Below are positions 34,037-46,247 of a stretch of DNA of 64,000 nucleotides, in pieces (position 1 is the first letter of the stretch; each line of letters starts with the position of its first letter). The stretch is taken from contig JFHB01000019.1 of the NCBI GenBank assembly GCA_000729835.1, positions 218,141 through 282,140 of the forward strand, read 5' to 3'. Below the pieces are notes generated by a model. The model did not search any database, was not told the DNA's origin, and worked only from the letters and a program-made list of their open reading frames with translations. This DNA comes from Atkinsonella hypoxylon (Eukaryota; Ascomycota; Sordariomycetes; Hypocreales; Clavicipitaceae). The position numbers and the translations under genes were made by a program.

Positions 34037-37000
34037 ATGGCCTTCCTCGTAAGGCCGGCAATAATGAACAGGCTCCTCGCTACCGCCCTCATCGGTTTCC
34101 TCGCCCTCCGACCTGTGTCTGCAGTGAGAATCAAACCGACCAACTGTCTTCCAGAGTCCTTCCAAAATCAGCATCCCCCATTCTTGCAATGGGTCCCAGT
34201 CGAAGCCGACGCCAAGTTTGATACGAAGAGCAACAAGCACAATTTTCAATACATTGTTTGGGGCAATGTCACGGGCTCTCTTCGACAAGTCGTCCTTCCA
34301 GATCCTAACGACACTGCATATTGGACAAATCCCGACAAAACGAATGGCAAAATCATTAATTCTGATAACTCAGAAAATGGTACAACGGTCAAAAGCTCCA
34401 TCAGTATGCTGACGTATGTGCCGTGGAGCTATCGCAACTTCTTCTGTGCCGATGCTCTGGTCAACGGGTCGTGCCCTCTGCCCCCAGTGTTTAATACGAC
34501 GGGAAACGTGTAAGTGGATGGCTTGAGAACGAATATCCTGCATTATATGTGTTGCCTGGCTTTGAGCCAATGCCTGAAGACTGGCTGGGGTCGACTTGAT
34601 ACAGGTGCCGCATGCCGGTATAAACTAACCTGTCTATAGCTCCCTATATGACCTGCCGTCGATGAATATCACGCACGATATGTATTCGTCTTATTCGTTT
34701 GCTTCTTTCGCCGCCACAATGTTGATCATCTTCGGCAATTCCAACGGCACAAACATAGGCTGTGTTTCTTCCGTCATCACACCAGATCTTGGGAACCTCG
34801 CATGGGTGCTCAAGATTGTACCTTTGATAGTTCTACTCTTCACTGGGTTTGCTGTTTTGTTTGCCTCCATATTCAGTCCTTGGGGAAGTTCTAACATCTT
34901 TCATTGGACCTCAAACTACGGCCGGGACGCAGATTTGCTTCGACTTGTCACGCCTGGCTTCGGGGATTGTTTACAATACTTGCAATTCATTGCTTTATCA
35001 GGTGCACTTTCACTCAGCTATCCAGGCTTTTTCCAGCCAGTGGTGAGTCAAGTTGGGTGGTCTGCACTCATGTTCAATGAGAGTTTTGTCACGCAGTCTC
35101 CCGGATGGCAGAGTCTGCAAGACGGCATCTATGTCACTGATACCCCTGACGGCTATGGTCTGCATGCCCTAGGTCAGCTTGTTGGCATGAAGGAAAGCGC
35201 CGATATATGGGCTGGCATGATGGTTTGGCTCTGTGTCATCATAGCTGCCGAGTTTGTCTTGACGCAGGCTGGCTTCTCGGCGCAGTGGTTGTACCGCAAG
35301 ATTCGAAATATCCCCGAGGAAGACCTCCGCGCCAAAAACCTCCCCTTCAGCACCGGGAACGTCATTCGTATCGTCTTCAATTTTCTGCTTATGCCTATTG
35401 TGGCCTTTTCATGTTTCCAATTGGTCGCAGCCGGCGAATCGCCAGCCTTTGCTATTGCCCTGGCTGCTTTGACACTTGCAGTACTTTTTGGATTTGCGAT
35501 TTACCTTCTTCTGCTAATCGTACGGACACGGCCAAAATCATGCCTATTCGACGACTTACCTACGGTTTTGCGATACGGCCCTCTTTACAACACGTACTCG
35601 GACGAGGCTGCCGCCTTTGCGCTCATTCCCGTTCTGCTGAACTTCGTGCGAGGTGTTGCCATAGGTGCTATCCAACCAAGTGGCATTTCTCAGGTTGTCT
35701 TGCTTGCTATTTGTGAAGTCATTCAGATATTTACCTTGCATGCTTTCAAGCCTTTTCAATCGCCGACTTCGATGAACGCATATCATACCTTGTTCTCCGT
35801 CCTTCGCCTTGCCTGTCTACTTTTGATGGTTGCTTTCGCGCCAAGCTTGGGAGTCACCGAGGGGCCCAAAGGGTGGATTGGCTATGCCATTCTTCTTATC
35901 CACGGAGGTGTGCTAGCTCTAGGCTTCTTCCTAGGTGCGTTGCAAACGGTAGTTGAGGTTGCGGCGCGCTTAATGGGAGCCGGTGGAGACAATATCACAG
36001 GGCTCACTAGGGGAGGTCTTTCCAAGATATTTGGTATGCGGCAACTCTCTCGACGCGAACCACATCGAGATGCACTTTCGAGAGCTAGCCAGCTTTCAGC
36101 AATGGCCATGTTGCGCGCTGAAGAAGGTGGCAGGATTGGTTACTCAGCTCTAGGCAGTGGAAAACTCCGCAGCACGTCTGCTGTCAGCTTCGGAGGCCTC
36201 GCTGCGCCGAAACAGCAGCGGAACAGTTCCATTATTGAAGCCATCGACGTCTTCTCGCCCGGGCATCGTCACGCGGATACCAACAGCTCTTATACCCCTG
36301 GTACACCAGGCGAAATAAGCACCTTCTCCTTCGTTGCATCACCCACAGTTGGCCGCCCTATGGTGACTGGTCCAATGGAGCCGGCGGACCCTTACTATCG
36401 ACCGCCCCGACGAGCAACCAATCCGAACTTCAGGAATTCCACGCACTCTGATGCCCCGCCCAATACACTGGGAATAGAGACGAAACCAGCAACTGGAAAT
36501 CAGGTGGATACAACGGACGTTGGGGACACCGGAGTCGAAGAAATACCTCGAGGCGCGACACCCGCTCTTCTAGGCCTGTATGCCGTGAACTTACCAGCAA
36601 ATCAAACAGACTATGCAACTCGTGAGGTGGACTTTTACTATGGAGTTCGCGGCCCTGCACTCAACTCGGACAACCCTGGGCGACGACTTGGGACCGGGCC
36701 GGCCGACCCAACTGGCCCAGTTGCCACTGCCACAAGTTGGTTCAGGAACTGGTTTGGCGGTAAGAGCAAGGAGAAGGGCAAAGGATTCGAAGTCGTCCGA
36801 AGTTCCAGAATGCCACCGGACATGGTGCGAAATGGAGGCTTTGGGGATGAGACGCCGCCAGAAGGCATTCCTGTCGCTATGGGCGTTCTGAGGAATGGGC
36901 CAATCGATTCAGATGACGAAGATGACACTCCGGTGCAGCGCCCGCCAAAGGCACCTTTACATAAACCTGACGTTCTTCTCACAGACAATGGGGAGCCACA

Positions 37001-37517
37001 GGATTCGGATACAGACGACCCTGATTTCCCGGACCACCCGGTTGATGGTGGTTCACCAAATTTACCAAGAGGCAGGCGCATTTCCGGGGGCCGAGGAGAC
37101 TTGGCTGGGCTCGATTTGCCGGAGATCCCACGCAAGAGTTCTAAGAGAATGTCGGCCTTAGTGGATCATCGGCATATGCCTTCTCCGTCTGCGGCTGACT
37201 CTCGATACCCTGCTGCCTCTGACCGGGCTGTCCACGACGGAGCTTCTTCAAGGGGTCAGGAGACGCACTTGTCTATTGCTTCTGCTTTGCCATTCGAACG
37301 CACGGCATCACAGACGAGATTGTCATCCAAGTCATCCATGGACTTTCAGAGAGAACTAAGTGACATGGATTTACGAGGAGGGCGAGATGAAGAAAGACCA
37401 GCCAGTTACGGAACTGTACCGCAACATGGCGTCAACAGCGTGGATTTCCCTCAGCTCCCACCGCTGGACCTTTTGGGAAGCTCGGCCGAGCTGGTAGATG
37501 ACTCATGGAACCAGTAA
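34037..37517 (+). CDS. TRP/FLC-like membrane protein with ML-like lumenal domain
   Basis: Two exons, 34037-34509 and 34640-37517, give about 1116 residues. A signal peptide (MNRLLATALIGFLALRPVSA, residues 10-29) is followed by a lumenal or extracellular domain with several N-glycosylation sites and paired cysteines (NCLP, FFCAD, SCPLP). A block of hydrophobic helices (about residues 176-600) includes LGNLAWVLKIVPLIVLLFTG, then comes a cytosolic tail of about 500 residues rich in Ser/Pro. This is the fungal TRP-like family (FLC, Pkd2, Neurospora spray), linked to Ca2+ homeostasis, FAD transport and cell wall growth; the exact role is inferred. The same frame is open upstream to an ATG at 33665, but the conserved signal peptide favours 34037 or 34064. 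Confidence 0.9.
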
Positions 37518-38245
37518 AGTCTCCCAAGACAGTGGTGCTCAGCGTTTTCATCAAGCCAACTAGCTTACAACAATGTTTCTTTTTCTCTTTCGCTGTCTCT
37601 GATCCTCGACATCGACTATATATAAGCCTTTCTGGTCGAAGAGAGAGCTGTCATATCGGGATAAGATGAGCCTTGGTCAGGTTTCCCGACCGCACCGGTG
37701 ATTTGGAGTAGCTTAAAAAACGGGCAGCTGGAACAGGAAGACAAGGAACAAGGAGGTTGCAGGTTGAGGTCTTCAGGTAATGTACTCTTAGATTTAAACC
37801 AATGTGTTTGCATATCAAAAGTTGGACGATAAAGATGTCCAACATGACATGAAGTAGGATTGGGTAAAGGAATTGAGCGAATATTCACAAGTGATGATTT
37901 TTTTACTTTTTTTTGGAGATTTTATTTGTATCTAATATTTTGTCTGGAGCTTTAGGGATATTACAGCCTAAATAATAATGATGACCACGTTTTCTTTCTT
38001 AGTAGATCAACACGATAATGCGATCCGCATTTTTTCATTCACCATGGGCTTCCCTAGCTGAAGACGTTTTCTATACCTCAATGTGACGATTTATGGCTGA
38101 AAGAGTGCCAGTAAGCACATCCATCTCGAACGTAAACCAAGGATATCCCAACCACAGACTGTTTTCTTTACCGTCGCCATTTCTATGATTTCCCCCCTCT
38201 AAATCAGCCTTGGTACTCGTGAACATGAAGACAGCCAAGAACGCG
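37518..38245. other. convergent 3' region, TRP-like gene / REX1
   Basis: 728 bp, AT-rich with short T runs near 37900. It holds two 3' untranslated regions and nothing else recognised. Confidence 0.55.
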
Positions 38246-40267
38246 TCATTTGACTCCGATGAAGGCAATTCCCGCACGGGCCTTTTGCGCAGCTCTCCTA
38301 AGCGCCTGATCCTCCGCGTCAGTCCACTTCACGCTGAGATCATCCCACTTCTTGCCCGGCGTATTGTACTCCTTCCGCCACCGAGCCTGCATCTGCTGCA
38401 ACTGGGCCATTCGCCGCGGATCTCCTGAGCCGGAGTAGACTATGAATGCTGTGCAGGGTGGTAGGGCGTCGTGCATCCGGACGAGGCGTTGCGTGAGGCT
38501 GGCGAGCGCGCTTTCCAGGTCGTTTGCCGTGGTTGCGGGGGATGAACAAGGGGACGAGGGGGGCGGCCCTCCGTCCGAGTTTGGGTTGTCGACGCGGTTC
38601 TTGTTCCACCATCCCTGGAGGGCTTCCAGCTCGCGCATGCGAGCCCACGTGAAGTCCACGCCCGGGGCTCTGATTTCAAGCCCGTCCGGGTCGCCGTTGA
38701 CGGCGCGGAGCACCTTGTCCGTTACGTCGTCGTCGGACGTGCAGCCGAGCTGGTGCGTTGCGCCGGCGCCGAGGCCCTTGGACGGGTCGCCCCAGTCGAT
38801 GGCGGCGCTGGTTTTGCCGACCTCGATGCCGCCCGTTGCTGCGTCGCCGCCTTGGGCCTTGTAGGCTGTGCCGGCGCGGGCGAGGCGGCGGAAGAGGTTC
38901 TCGCCCTGGGCGTCGGATGCGCCCCAGAGCTTGCCCTTTTCGCACTTTTGCTTGACGAGGTCCAGGCAGGTCCTTGCGTCCTCGATGCTGTTGTGGCCGT
39001 CTGCGCCGCCCTTTTGGATCTCGCGCGCGAGGTACTTCTGGGCGAGGTACTTGAGGGATGATTTGAGAGGGGGCCCGCGCGGGTGCGGGTAGAGCATGGA
39101 CGTGTCGACGATGAAGGGGTGCGCCAGCTGGATGGCTTTGGTGTCGGACTCGAGGGAGTGGCCGACCAGGATGGTGCGGGGGTGGAGAAGATGGAGGAGC
39201 TTGGCTTGGATGTCGGCGAGCGTGGTGGTGACGGGGGCGAGCATCTCCTCTGTTATGCCGGAGAAGCGCGTCACGTAGTCGGTGATGGGCTTGTCCGGCT
39301 TGACGAGCTCGTCCATGACGACCTCGCCGTCCCAGTCGACGATGCTGATTCGCGTGAGGGCCAGCTCGTTCTCCCCCGTCAGACACATTTCGCAGTCGAG
39401 GGCGAGGATGTGCCGGCCGGCGGTGATGCTGCCCATTTCGATCTCGCCGTCAGGCACGTCTCCATCTTCCGGCTTGTCGACCTTGGTCACGACCCAACCG
39501 TCGGGGACGGTGGAGCTGTCTTTCCGCTCGCCCTCGGGGAGGAGAGCCGGGTGGACGAGAAACCCGTTCTCAGCGAGCTCGTCCGCCGAGGCTAGGAATT
39601 CGGTAATGGGCGTCCTGTCGTCACGCCATCCTTGCGGCTCACAGGGGGGCTTCACGCCGCCCTGCTTGGCAGTCTTCTCCTTGGGCGTCGGCGCCGTGAG
39701 GAATGCAGCCATGGGAGAGTGCATCTTGCCGTGCTTGTCGTCGCCCGGTGTGCGCACAGGCCACAGGTGCGGAAACATGTCTGCAAACGGCTGCAATGGC
39801 TCGGGAAGGCTCTCCCTCTTCAGCGCGCGAGGGTAGTAGTCATCCGGCGAGGATGCGACCCGCGCCTCGTCCTCGGTGCTGCCGTCGTCGACGGCCTTGT
39901 TGTAGGTTGCGTAATCCACGTCGGCCTGGAACATGGCCTCCTCCAAGCCTGGGACCATGATGGCAACAATCTTCCTGAACTGTGGTCTGTGGGAGACGCC
40001 GATCCATTGCGGGCCAGGCCCGTCGGCGAAGATGTACGTGATCAGGTCGCGCAGGTTGTTCAGGTTGATCTTGGATTGCAGCCGGGCATTGGGCGAGAAC
40101 CGCAGCGCCGGGTAGCCTCCTTTTCCGGGGCGAGGCACCTTTTTGGTCTTCTTGGTCGGTCGCGACACGACTTGCCACTCGCCGCTGTCGCATTGCTCAT
40201 CGTGAGGGCTCGGTCGCTTCAAACTGGTCTGCGAGGTCGCCTCGACTACGTCCTCGGCCTGGGCCAT
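38246..40267 (-). CDS. REX1: RNA exonuclease of the Rex1/Rnh70 type (DEDDh)
   Basis: Single exon of 673 residues. The exonuclease domain spans about residues 285-445: ILALDCEMCLTGE (Asp291, Glu293), ITDYVTRFSGITEEML, ILVGHSLESD (Asp375) and GHNSIEDARTCLDLV (His425, Asp430), a complete DEDDh set. The wording around LVKPDKPITDY and LKSSLKYLAQKYL matches Rex1/Rnh70 rather than Rex3/Rex4. Yeast Rex1 trims 3' ends of 5S rRNA and tRNA in the nucleus. The N-terminus is basic (KKTKKVPRPGK, a likely nuclear signal), and about 225 residues follow the domain. The gene is strongly GC-rich with C/G-ending codons, which creates long false frames on both strands. It is divergent from the F-box gene. Confidence 0.93.
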   Translation of the reverse strand: MAQAEDVVEATSQTSLKRPSPHDEQCDSGEWQVVSRPTKKTKKVPRPGKGGYPALRFSPNARLQSKINLNNLRDLITYIFADGPGPQWIGVSHRPQFRKIVAIMVPGLEEAMFQADVDYATYNKAVDDGSTEDEARVASSPDDYYPRALKRESLPEPLQPFADMFPHLWPVRTPGDDKHGKMHSPMAAFLTAPTPKEKTAKQGGVKPPCEPQGWRDDRTPITEFLASADELAENGFLVHPALLPEGERKDSSTVPDGWVVTKVDKPEDGDVPDGEIEMGSITAGRHILALDCEMCLTGENELALTRISIVDWDGEVVMDELVKPDKPITDYVTRFSGITEEMLAPVTTTLADIQAKLLHLLHPRTILVGHSLESDTKAIQLAHPFIVDTSMLYPHPRGPPLKSSLKYLAQKYLAREIQKGGADGHNSIEDARTCLDLVKQKCEKGKLWGASDAQGENLFRRLARAGTAYKAQGGDAATGGIEVGKTSAAIDWGDPSKGLGAGATHQLGCTSDDDVTDKVLRAVNGDPDGLEIRAPGVDFTWARMRELEALQGWWNKNRVDNPNSDGGPPPSSPCSSPATTANDLESALASLTQRLVRMHDALPPCTAFIVYSGSGDPRRMAQLQQMQARWRKEYNTPGKKWDDLSVKWTDAEDQALRRAAQKARAGIAFIGVK

Positions 40268-40910
40268 GGTTTTGCAGGAAAGGTTTGGGTGCGGATCTGA
40301 TTTGGCATTCGTGGGCAGCGACTGCGGTTACGGATTGCTCGATTGGCTTAGGAGGTAGGTAGTGAGTGTGCGAAGTTCTTGGCGACGGAGCTGGTCTTGT
40401 AGCCTTGCGACCATCTGCGTTGAAAAGCAAGAGATGGGTGTTTTTGCTTTTGTCTTGCCTTAGCTTTGCATAGTGAGCAATGCTGCCAATGCGCACTTTG
40501 CCGCCTCTTGTGTGGTCGTGGCTTGGTGTTGGCGAGGGACTTTTACAGATCAATTGAAGGCTCTGATATGATCTCTACCGGGTAGGTACCTAGGTACATC
40601 GGAGTAGTGTCGTAGTCCGGTTTGGCTCACGTGCTGTCCACCTCGCCTTGTATTAGTATAGTAATATTAGTAATGGCTGGGTGCGTAGTTGGGCCGCACC
40701 TTGGACGTCGACACTTTGCTCGTGCGCTGTGCTTGAGCTGCTCCCATCGCCAGCTTCTAGGACCGGCCTCCAACGACGTGTGCAAGCAATCAGAGTTCGC
40801 GTCGACATCGAAATCGATCCCCTATTCCACAAATGAGGAGCTAGCGGACTTTCCGGCCGCTTGCTGCTTCTGCTTTGGTTGGAGGTCTTGCTTCTCCACG
40901 CCAGGACACG
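40268..40910. promoter_or_regulatory. divergent promoter region, REX1 / F-box gene
   Basis: 643 bp between the start codons. It contains GGTAGGTACCTAGGTAC near 40583, a member of the dispersed word family. No known motif is otherwise evident. Confidence 0.45.
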
Positions 40911-42632
40911 ATGGATCGTCTCCCGCGGGAGCTGATCGACGCCATTCTGCAGCAATGTGTCGCCCAGGGTCCAAAGAACACCGTTCTCAACCTCCGTCTT
41001 GTCTGCCGTTTGTTCGATAGTGTCCTCAAACCTTCTACTTGCTGCACGCTTGGACTGGACTTTTCACGCATGAGTAGGGCGAGTCACGTACGCCGCCCTG
41101 ACGTCGATGCCCTCCAGACCATTGGCTACCATTGCAAGAGTCTATACATAGACTTGATGGTTCTCCGGGATGAGAGTAAGTGTTTCCGGCTTTGGAAAGT
41201 GCTTTTTTCCGCTGCGGCTCCCAGTATCAGAGGTGACATGATATACTGACGGTCTTGCCTAGTGGAAGTCGACTTTCTCGAGACCGTCTTTGCACGAGTT
41301 CCCTCCATGGCAGGCTTCTGCCATGCCATGCATAGAAAGTATTGCATGAACGAGGGCTCCTTCACTGAAACAGAATACTACAGAATGGTGGAAACAATCC
41401 TCTTCAACTGTCGCGACATTCATAGTCTTCGGCTCAACCTCCCCTTTCAGCTCGTTGGCAGGCATTGCAATGCCGCGACCATGATTCTCGCCAACACCCT
41501 CAAGGCTTTCGCGGCACGGCCCGAGGACGATTCCGCCAGTCTCAAGACGCTGGTCCTCGAGAATGTTACCGATGTGACCATCTATAGCTTATGGATGAAC
41601 CCGAGCGATGTGGTGAACATCATGTCGGTCGTGGCCGTACTGGACCACCTGGTCATGACCTTGCGCCGGCATGATGTCGAGCCGCATCGTGCAGGTCTGT
41701 TCGGATCCTGTCTATGGGACGTCATCGAACATGCCGACCATCTCAAGACGCTCTGTCTGGTGGGCATGGATCACGACGATCGACCACCGAGAGGCCTGAA
41801 ACAAACACGCTTCTGGCAACTTCCTGTGGAAGACTGGAGAGCGCGCTCTTTGCCGGCTCCGCGCGTGCACTTTTCCAACATCAGGTGCCTTGAACTGAAA
41901 CGTCTCGAGATCATTCCCGAATCATTTCTCAAAGCCACCGAGGTATTTGGTGAGACGGTTGAAGAGTTGTACCTCAATGAGGTCTACCTAAAGACAGAAC
42001 AGTCTCGGGACTGGAATCAAGACTCCCGCAAGGTTCTCTGGATAGGCGTCCCAAATCAGCGCCCAGCAGAGGACTGCCACTGGATGGCCATGTCCCTCCG
42101 TGCCGCTGCCCCCAAATTGCGCATCTGCCGGGCCTCCTTCCTCGCCTATGACCACTATCTCCGCGAAGACCTATCCGTGCAACCAGAGTTTGACCTCATC
42201 GACCCGTGTGGTCTGGGCCGAAGTGTCTCTCAGCGCTTCGTCGAAGTGGTCATGGGCATCCATCAGCCTAATATGCCATCTGGCGTACCAGTCGAGTTCC
42301 TCCCTAAAGATTCCAAAAACGATTTGCTCCTTCATACGCTCCGACCGAGGACGAGGGCACTGCGCGTGGAGGAGTACGATACGAATGCTCATCAGACGAC
42401 CGTCGATAACACCACTTCAGAATGGCAGAAGAGCATCGACGGGATATTTCACAATTGCAATTCGGGGACACTCGACGAACTGCATTACATTGCAGAGACG
42501 GCTTGTCAGGGCATGAACGAGATTCATAGCAGAAGGAGTGAGTGGACTGCTGGGAACAGCATGGCTAATGAGTATGCGGATAATCTGCAACACACCCCTT
42601 CACTAGATGACACGCAGCAAGACCAGCCTTGA
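40911..42632 (+). CDS. F-box domain protein
   Basis: Two exons, 40911-41175 and 41263-42632, give 544 residues. The N-terminus (MDRLPRELIDAILQQC, then NLRLVCRLFDSVLKP) is a typical F-box, which binds Skp1 in an SCF ubiquitin ligase. The rest has scattered Leu-rich segments (IHSLRLNLPFQ, LKTLVLENVTDV, HLKTLCLVGM, IRCLELKRLEI) that look like degenerate leucine-rich repeats forming the substrate surface. No specific target can be named; such proteins are numerous and fast-evolving in filamentous fungi. The intron splits codon 89, and the joint reads RDE-MEVDFLETV. The open frame runs on past the donor to 41249, so an unspliced transcript would end early. Confidence 0.8.
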
Positions 42633-43219
42633 GAGATTCAACCCGTGCAAGTTGGGCACGTTTAATTGTTCTCGTAGTGAGAGTTATAGTATGGGAATCA
42701 CAATGTCGGGGAGCATCATTCACCACCCCAAGCTAGGAGCGACGGCGTCTTTTTCTTAGTGTCCTTTTTTTGTTTCTTTTTCCCTTCAAGTTCGGGATTG
42801 TATTTCTGGGATCTTGATATCGCTGGCGTGCCCCTGAAGTTTGCGCACTGCACATAGATACCCTACGTCGTTTCCAACTTCTCTCTTATCAAATGGCAGG
42901 ATGCACTGAGGGAAGTGACAAGTTATGTCTTATTATACCAATCGAATAACAAAAGTCAATTAGGAGAAATAAGAATGCCATCGAATTCTAGGTGGTGCAC
43001 GTAAAGCGTGACGCTCATATTCGATCCGTGAGTGAACCTTTTTGTTCTCGTTTTCCCCTTGTTAATATCTTTGCTTATGCCTAATAAGCGCGATTGCTTT
43101 TATTTCACGCTTCGTAGCTTCTCTGCTGATTGAGACGAAAATTGCCTCTAGACTCTAATGAAACTTATGCATCATGAAACCCATTGCTTAACCGTGTTAA
43201 TATGCTCCTTTGTCCGGTC
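42633..43219. other. convergent 3' region, F-box gene / CYS3
   Basis: 587 bp, AT-rich, holding two 3' ends. No gene or repeat is seen. Confidence 0.55.
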
Positions 43220-44476
43220 TTAGTGTCCGTTGACGCCATTGGAGACGCCGTTCTTAGCAGTGTCCTCGATGGCACGCTCCAGAGCCTGGAGGACGTCATT
43301 CTTGAGGTCCTCTGCGTCTTCTACACCACAGCTCAGGCGGACAAGGTCGTCAAAGACACCCACGGCCTCTCTCTGGTCGCGGGGGATGCCCGCGTGGGTC
43401 ATGCTGCTGGGCAACTCGACGAGGGACTCGATGCCTCCTAGTGACTCGGCAAGAGTGAAAATTTTGGTGACTTGGCAGAAGCGCTCGGCAGCGGCGTGGC
43501 CACTCTTGATGCGGAAGGACAGCATACCGCCACCCATGCCGTCGCGGTGCTGCTTCAGGGCAATGTGACGGTGGGGGTGGGAGTCGAAGCCGGGGTAGTT
43601 GACGGAAATGACGTGAGGAGAGGCCTCGAGGGCGGTACCAACAGCAGTAGCGTTGCGGGTGGCTTCACGAGCACGGAGATGCAGGGTCTTGAGACCACGG
43701 TGGGCCAGCCATGAGTCGAAGGCGGAGGGAACGGCGCCGATGGCGTTCTGGAGGAAGCTCAGGCGGGTTTTGAGCTCGTCACTGTTGAAAGCGGCGACGC
43801 CCATGACTACGTCGCTGTGGCCATTGATGTACTTGGTGACACTGTGAACAACAATGTCGGCGCCAAGATCAAGAGGATTTTGGACATAGGGAGACAGGAA
43901 GGTGTTGTCGACGACGACCAGAATGCCGTGCTTATGAGCTTCGGTGGCGACGGCACGGATGTCGACGAGGCGGAGGGTAGGGTTGGAGGGAGACTCGATC
44001 CAGATGAGGCGGGTCTGGTCGTTGATGTGCTCGCTGATGTCGACCTCGATCTCAGGAGTGAAGGTTACCTTGACGCCGTGGGCCTTGGCGACCTGGGTGA
44101 AGTAGCGATGGGTGCCCCCGTAGACATCGGAGACGGAGATGACATGGCTGCCAGCAGCGAGACTTTGCAAGATGTTGGCGGTGGTAGCGCTGCCGCTGGA
44201 GAAGGCGAGGGCATAGCGGGCATGTTCGAGAGCGGCGACAGCGGCCTCGAAGTTGGTGCGGTTGGGATTTGCGGAGCGCGAATACTCGTAATCGCCGATG
44301 GGCTGGCCGACAGCCGTCTGGGCGAATGTGGTGGACAGGGAGATGGGCTCGATGACGGCGCCGGTGTGAGGATCGTGCGGCGAGCCGGCGTGTACGGCGA
44401 GCGTACCGAAGCCGTGGACGGGAGTCGGAGGGCGAGGGGGTGTCGAGACGGGATCTGAGGTCGTAGGCGGAGACAT
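43220..44476 (-). CDS. CYS3: cystathionine gamma-lyase
   Basis: Single exon of 418 residues. This PLP enzyme splits cystathionine into cysteine, 2-oxobutyrate and ammonia, completing reverse transsulfuration in the cytosol. Visible motifs are VIEPISLSTTF, GDYEYSRSANPNR (phosphate-contacting Tyr/Arg), ALAFSSGSATTANIL, DVYGGTHRYF, VVVDNTFLSPY (Asp190 contacting the PLP ring nitrogen) and HSVTKYINGHSDVVMG (Lys215, Schiff base), then LAESLGGIESL near the C-terminus. The match to yeast Cys3 is close along the whole length. Codons are C/G-ending, as in highly expressed fungal genes. It is divergent from the Zn2Cys6 gene, 1.8 kb away. Confidence 0.96.
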   Translation of the reverse strand: MSPPTTSDPVSTPPRPPTPVHGFGTLAVHAGSPHDPHTGAVIEPISLSTTFAQTAVGQPIGDYEYSRSANPNRTNFEAAVAALEHARYALAFSSGSATTANILQSLAAGSHVISVSDVYGGTHRYFTQVAKAHGVKVTFTPEIEVDISEHINDQTRLIWIESPSNPTLRLVDIRAVATEAHKHGILVVVDNTFLSPYVQNPLDLGADIVVHSVTKYINGHSDVVMGVAAFNSDELKTRLSFLQNAIGAVPSAFDSWLAHRGLKTLHLRAREATRNATAVGTALEASPHVISVNYPGFDSHPHRHIALKQHRDGMGGGMLSFRIKSGHAAAERFCQVTKIFTLAESLGGIESLVELPSSMTHAGIPRDQREAVGVFDDLVRLSCGVEDAEDLKNDVLQALERAIEDTAKNGVSNGVNGH

Positions 44477-44707
44477 GTCTGCGGGTTGTTCTTGTGGCGT
44501 GGTTGATTTGGAAGTTGGGTAGGCAGGGAAGGGAAAGAAAATTCTGGGTGTTTCCGAGAGAATTGGTCCTCGGGTGGTCCTGGCGAGAAGTTGCTCGCTC
44601 GCTCGATGGACCTTGCTGAATTCCGGGGCTTAATTTTTTTTTTTTTTTTTTGTCTCCTTTGGCGGTTGTTCGAGTCCCTGTGGCGCTAGCGATTGATATG
44701 ATAAGGT

Positions 44708-44728
44708 GAGGGGCGAGGGGCGAGGGGC
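44708..44728. repeat. 7-bp tandem repeat GAGGGGC, 3 copies
   Basis: Three perfect units about 230 bp upstream of the CYS3 start codon. Confidence 0.85.
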
Positions 44729-45883
44729 GATGGAGAGGGGCTGTATATACTTGCAGTCGTCGATGTGTCAGATGGATTGCTGGTGTTGCCGGACGCGTCA
44801 AGGTAACGATTCGAACTGTGCGGCAGAGTATTATATGCTCTTCTCGCGCTTCTCGCGAAGCAGGACACGACGCGCAACGAGTTAGTCATCAAAGATGATT
44901 ATATACATGTCGAATTTTTCATGACAGAGAGGGTCTTGGTGGAGCTGTCGTCTTAAATGCCATGCCTTGCGTCACACACAAGTCCACTTCACGGGTTGCT
45001 CCCTGAGTCAGGCCGGCTCTGCCGTGAGGACGGGTTTAAATTGTGCCATCATGCCTAGCCCAGATGTTGGCCTTGATTAGAAACTGCAAACCGTGCGAGT
45101 TTGACAAATGAAATCTCGTGCGGCTGAACCCCGCGCTGGGTTGCACAGATAATGGCGGAATGACAAAGCACGCTGGCGCGGAATCCACTGCCAAGCGCAC
45201 CCGGTGCTGACTGATGTGATGCTATCGGCGCTTTGCAGCTTGACCTAACTATCACATGACTGGCCCTCACGCCCTGGACTAACTCGCTGGGAGAAGGCGT
45301 GAATGCTCTCAAATCAGGTCCTTAGATAACTATAATTGGCTTTCTTTCTTTTTTTCCAAAGAGTATCAGCTACTTAGCTGTGCCTACCTTGATGGCTCGC
45401 AGCTGGGCTACCAGATCAGTGTCCTGCTAATTCATGTTCAATCCCAACAGGGACTTTGGCACGCCAACATTGAAGCTTTCCAAAGGGGGAAGCGCGTCAT
45501 CATTCTGTCGCGGCGGGGGAGGGATCTGCTGCGTACCGCTTTCCCATCTTCTCCATGCTTCATAAGCCGTCTCCGTGTGACTACCCGGCATCAGCACCGT
45601 GTTTCACCATGATTACAAATCAGTCTGAAAATACGATGTAACTCCCTGCATGAGAGGGAAGATCGAGGCTTACCACAATACGAGAAATTAGCACATCTTC
45701 TGCGGGCAATTAGGCTGTAACCGTAAGAGGTGAAATTACCTATGTGATGCGAGTTGGAGGGACGTTAATCTAGTCTGGGTTCTCTTATGTGCGTGTTGTT
45801 ACCAGCTGGCACCGCTCCGTGCGCTGCACGAACAAGATGTAACTAACTAGGATGTGAGCTCCTCGTGGCTTCCTCGTGAACTT

Positions 45884-45915
45884 GTGTGGCTGTGTGGCTG
45901 TGTGGCTGTGTGGCC
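45884..45915. repeat. 8-bp tandem repeat GTGTGGCT, 4 copies
   Basis: Three perfect units and a fourth ending in C, located 0.33 kb upstream of the Zn2Cys6 start codon. Confidence 0.9.
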
Positions 45916-46247
45916 ATGCCGTTAACCACGACTTCACTTCCTCTTCCCAACAGACTTCAACAGCCAGCGAGGCGGAAGATAATCCTCGCCGCTGGGCTTT
46001 AGTAAAGAAAAGGTCGTATCATGCAATTTACTTCATTGCTTTGCACCTGGGTTTTTGGTTTTTAGTACATTCGGAGGGTGATTCCATCGAATCTACCACG
46101 TGGCTTGTGCGGAGAGAAGACATACAGACGATAGAACTCAACTCACACTTTCCGACTCTGTGGCCAAAGCTGTGGCCATACGATCGGCATGGTCGCTTGT
46201 CAGATTCCCTTCCCGGACTTGCCAGGCCCTCCACTGGTGTGACAAGA

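Larger units (their letters stand above)
44477..46247. promoter_or_regulatory. divergent intergenic region, CYS3 / Zn2Cys6 gene
   Basis: 1.77 kb with an 18-T run at 44634, a 7-bp repeat at 44708 and an 8-bp repeat at 45884. The frame of the Zn2Cys6 gene is open back to 45876, but the repeat there makes coding unlikely. No further gene is supported. Confidence 0.5.

Noticed and set aside
38676..40300. Long frames (170-236 codons) on both strands within REX1
   Set aside because: They are shadows of a GC-rich coding sequence whose true frame has a complete DEDDh exonuclease; the shadow peptides are Arg/Pro/Gly-rich noise.
43817..44458. 213-codon frame antisense to CYS3
   Set aside because: It mirrors the GC-ending codons of CYS3 and encodes no recognisable domain.
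45876..46247. Upstream extension of the Zn2Cys6 frame
   Set aside because: It begins in an 8-bp tandem repeat and shows no conserved sequence before the zinc cluster; a start at 46248 is typical for the family.
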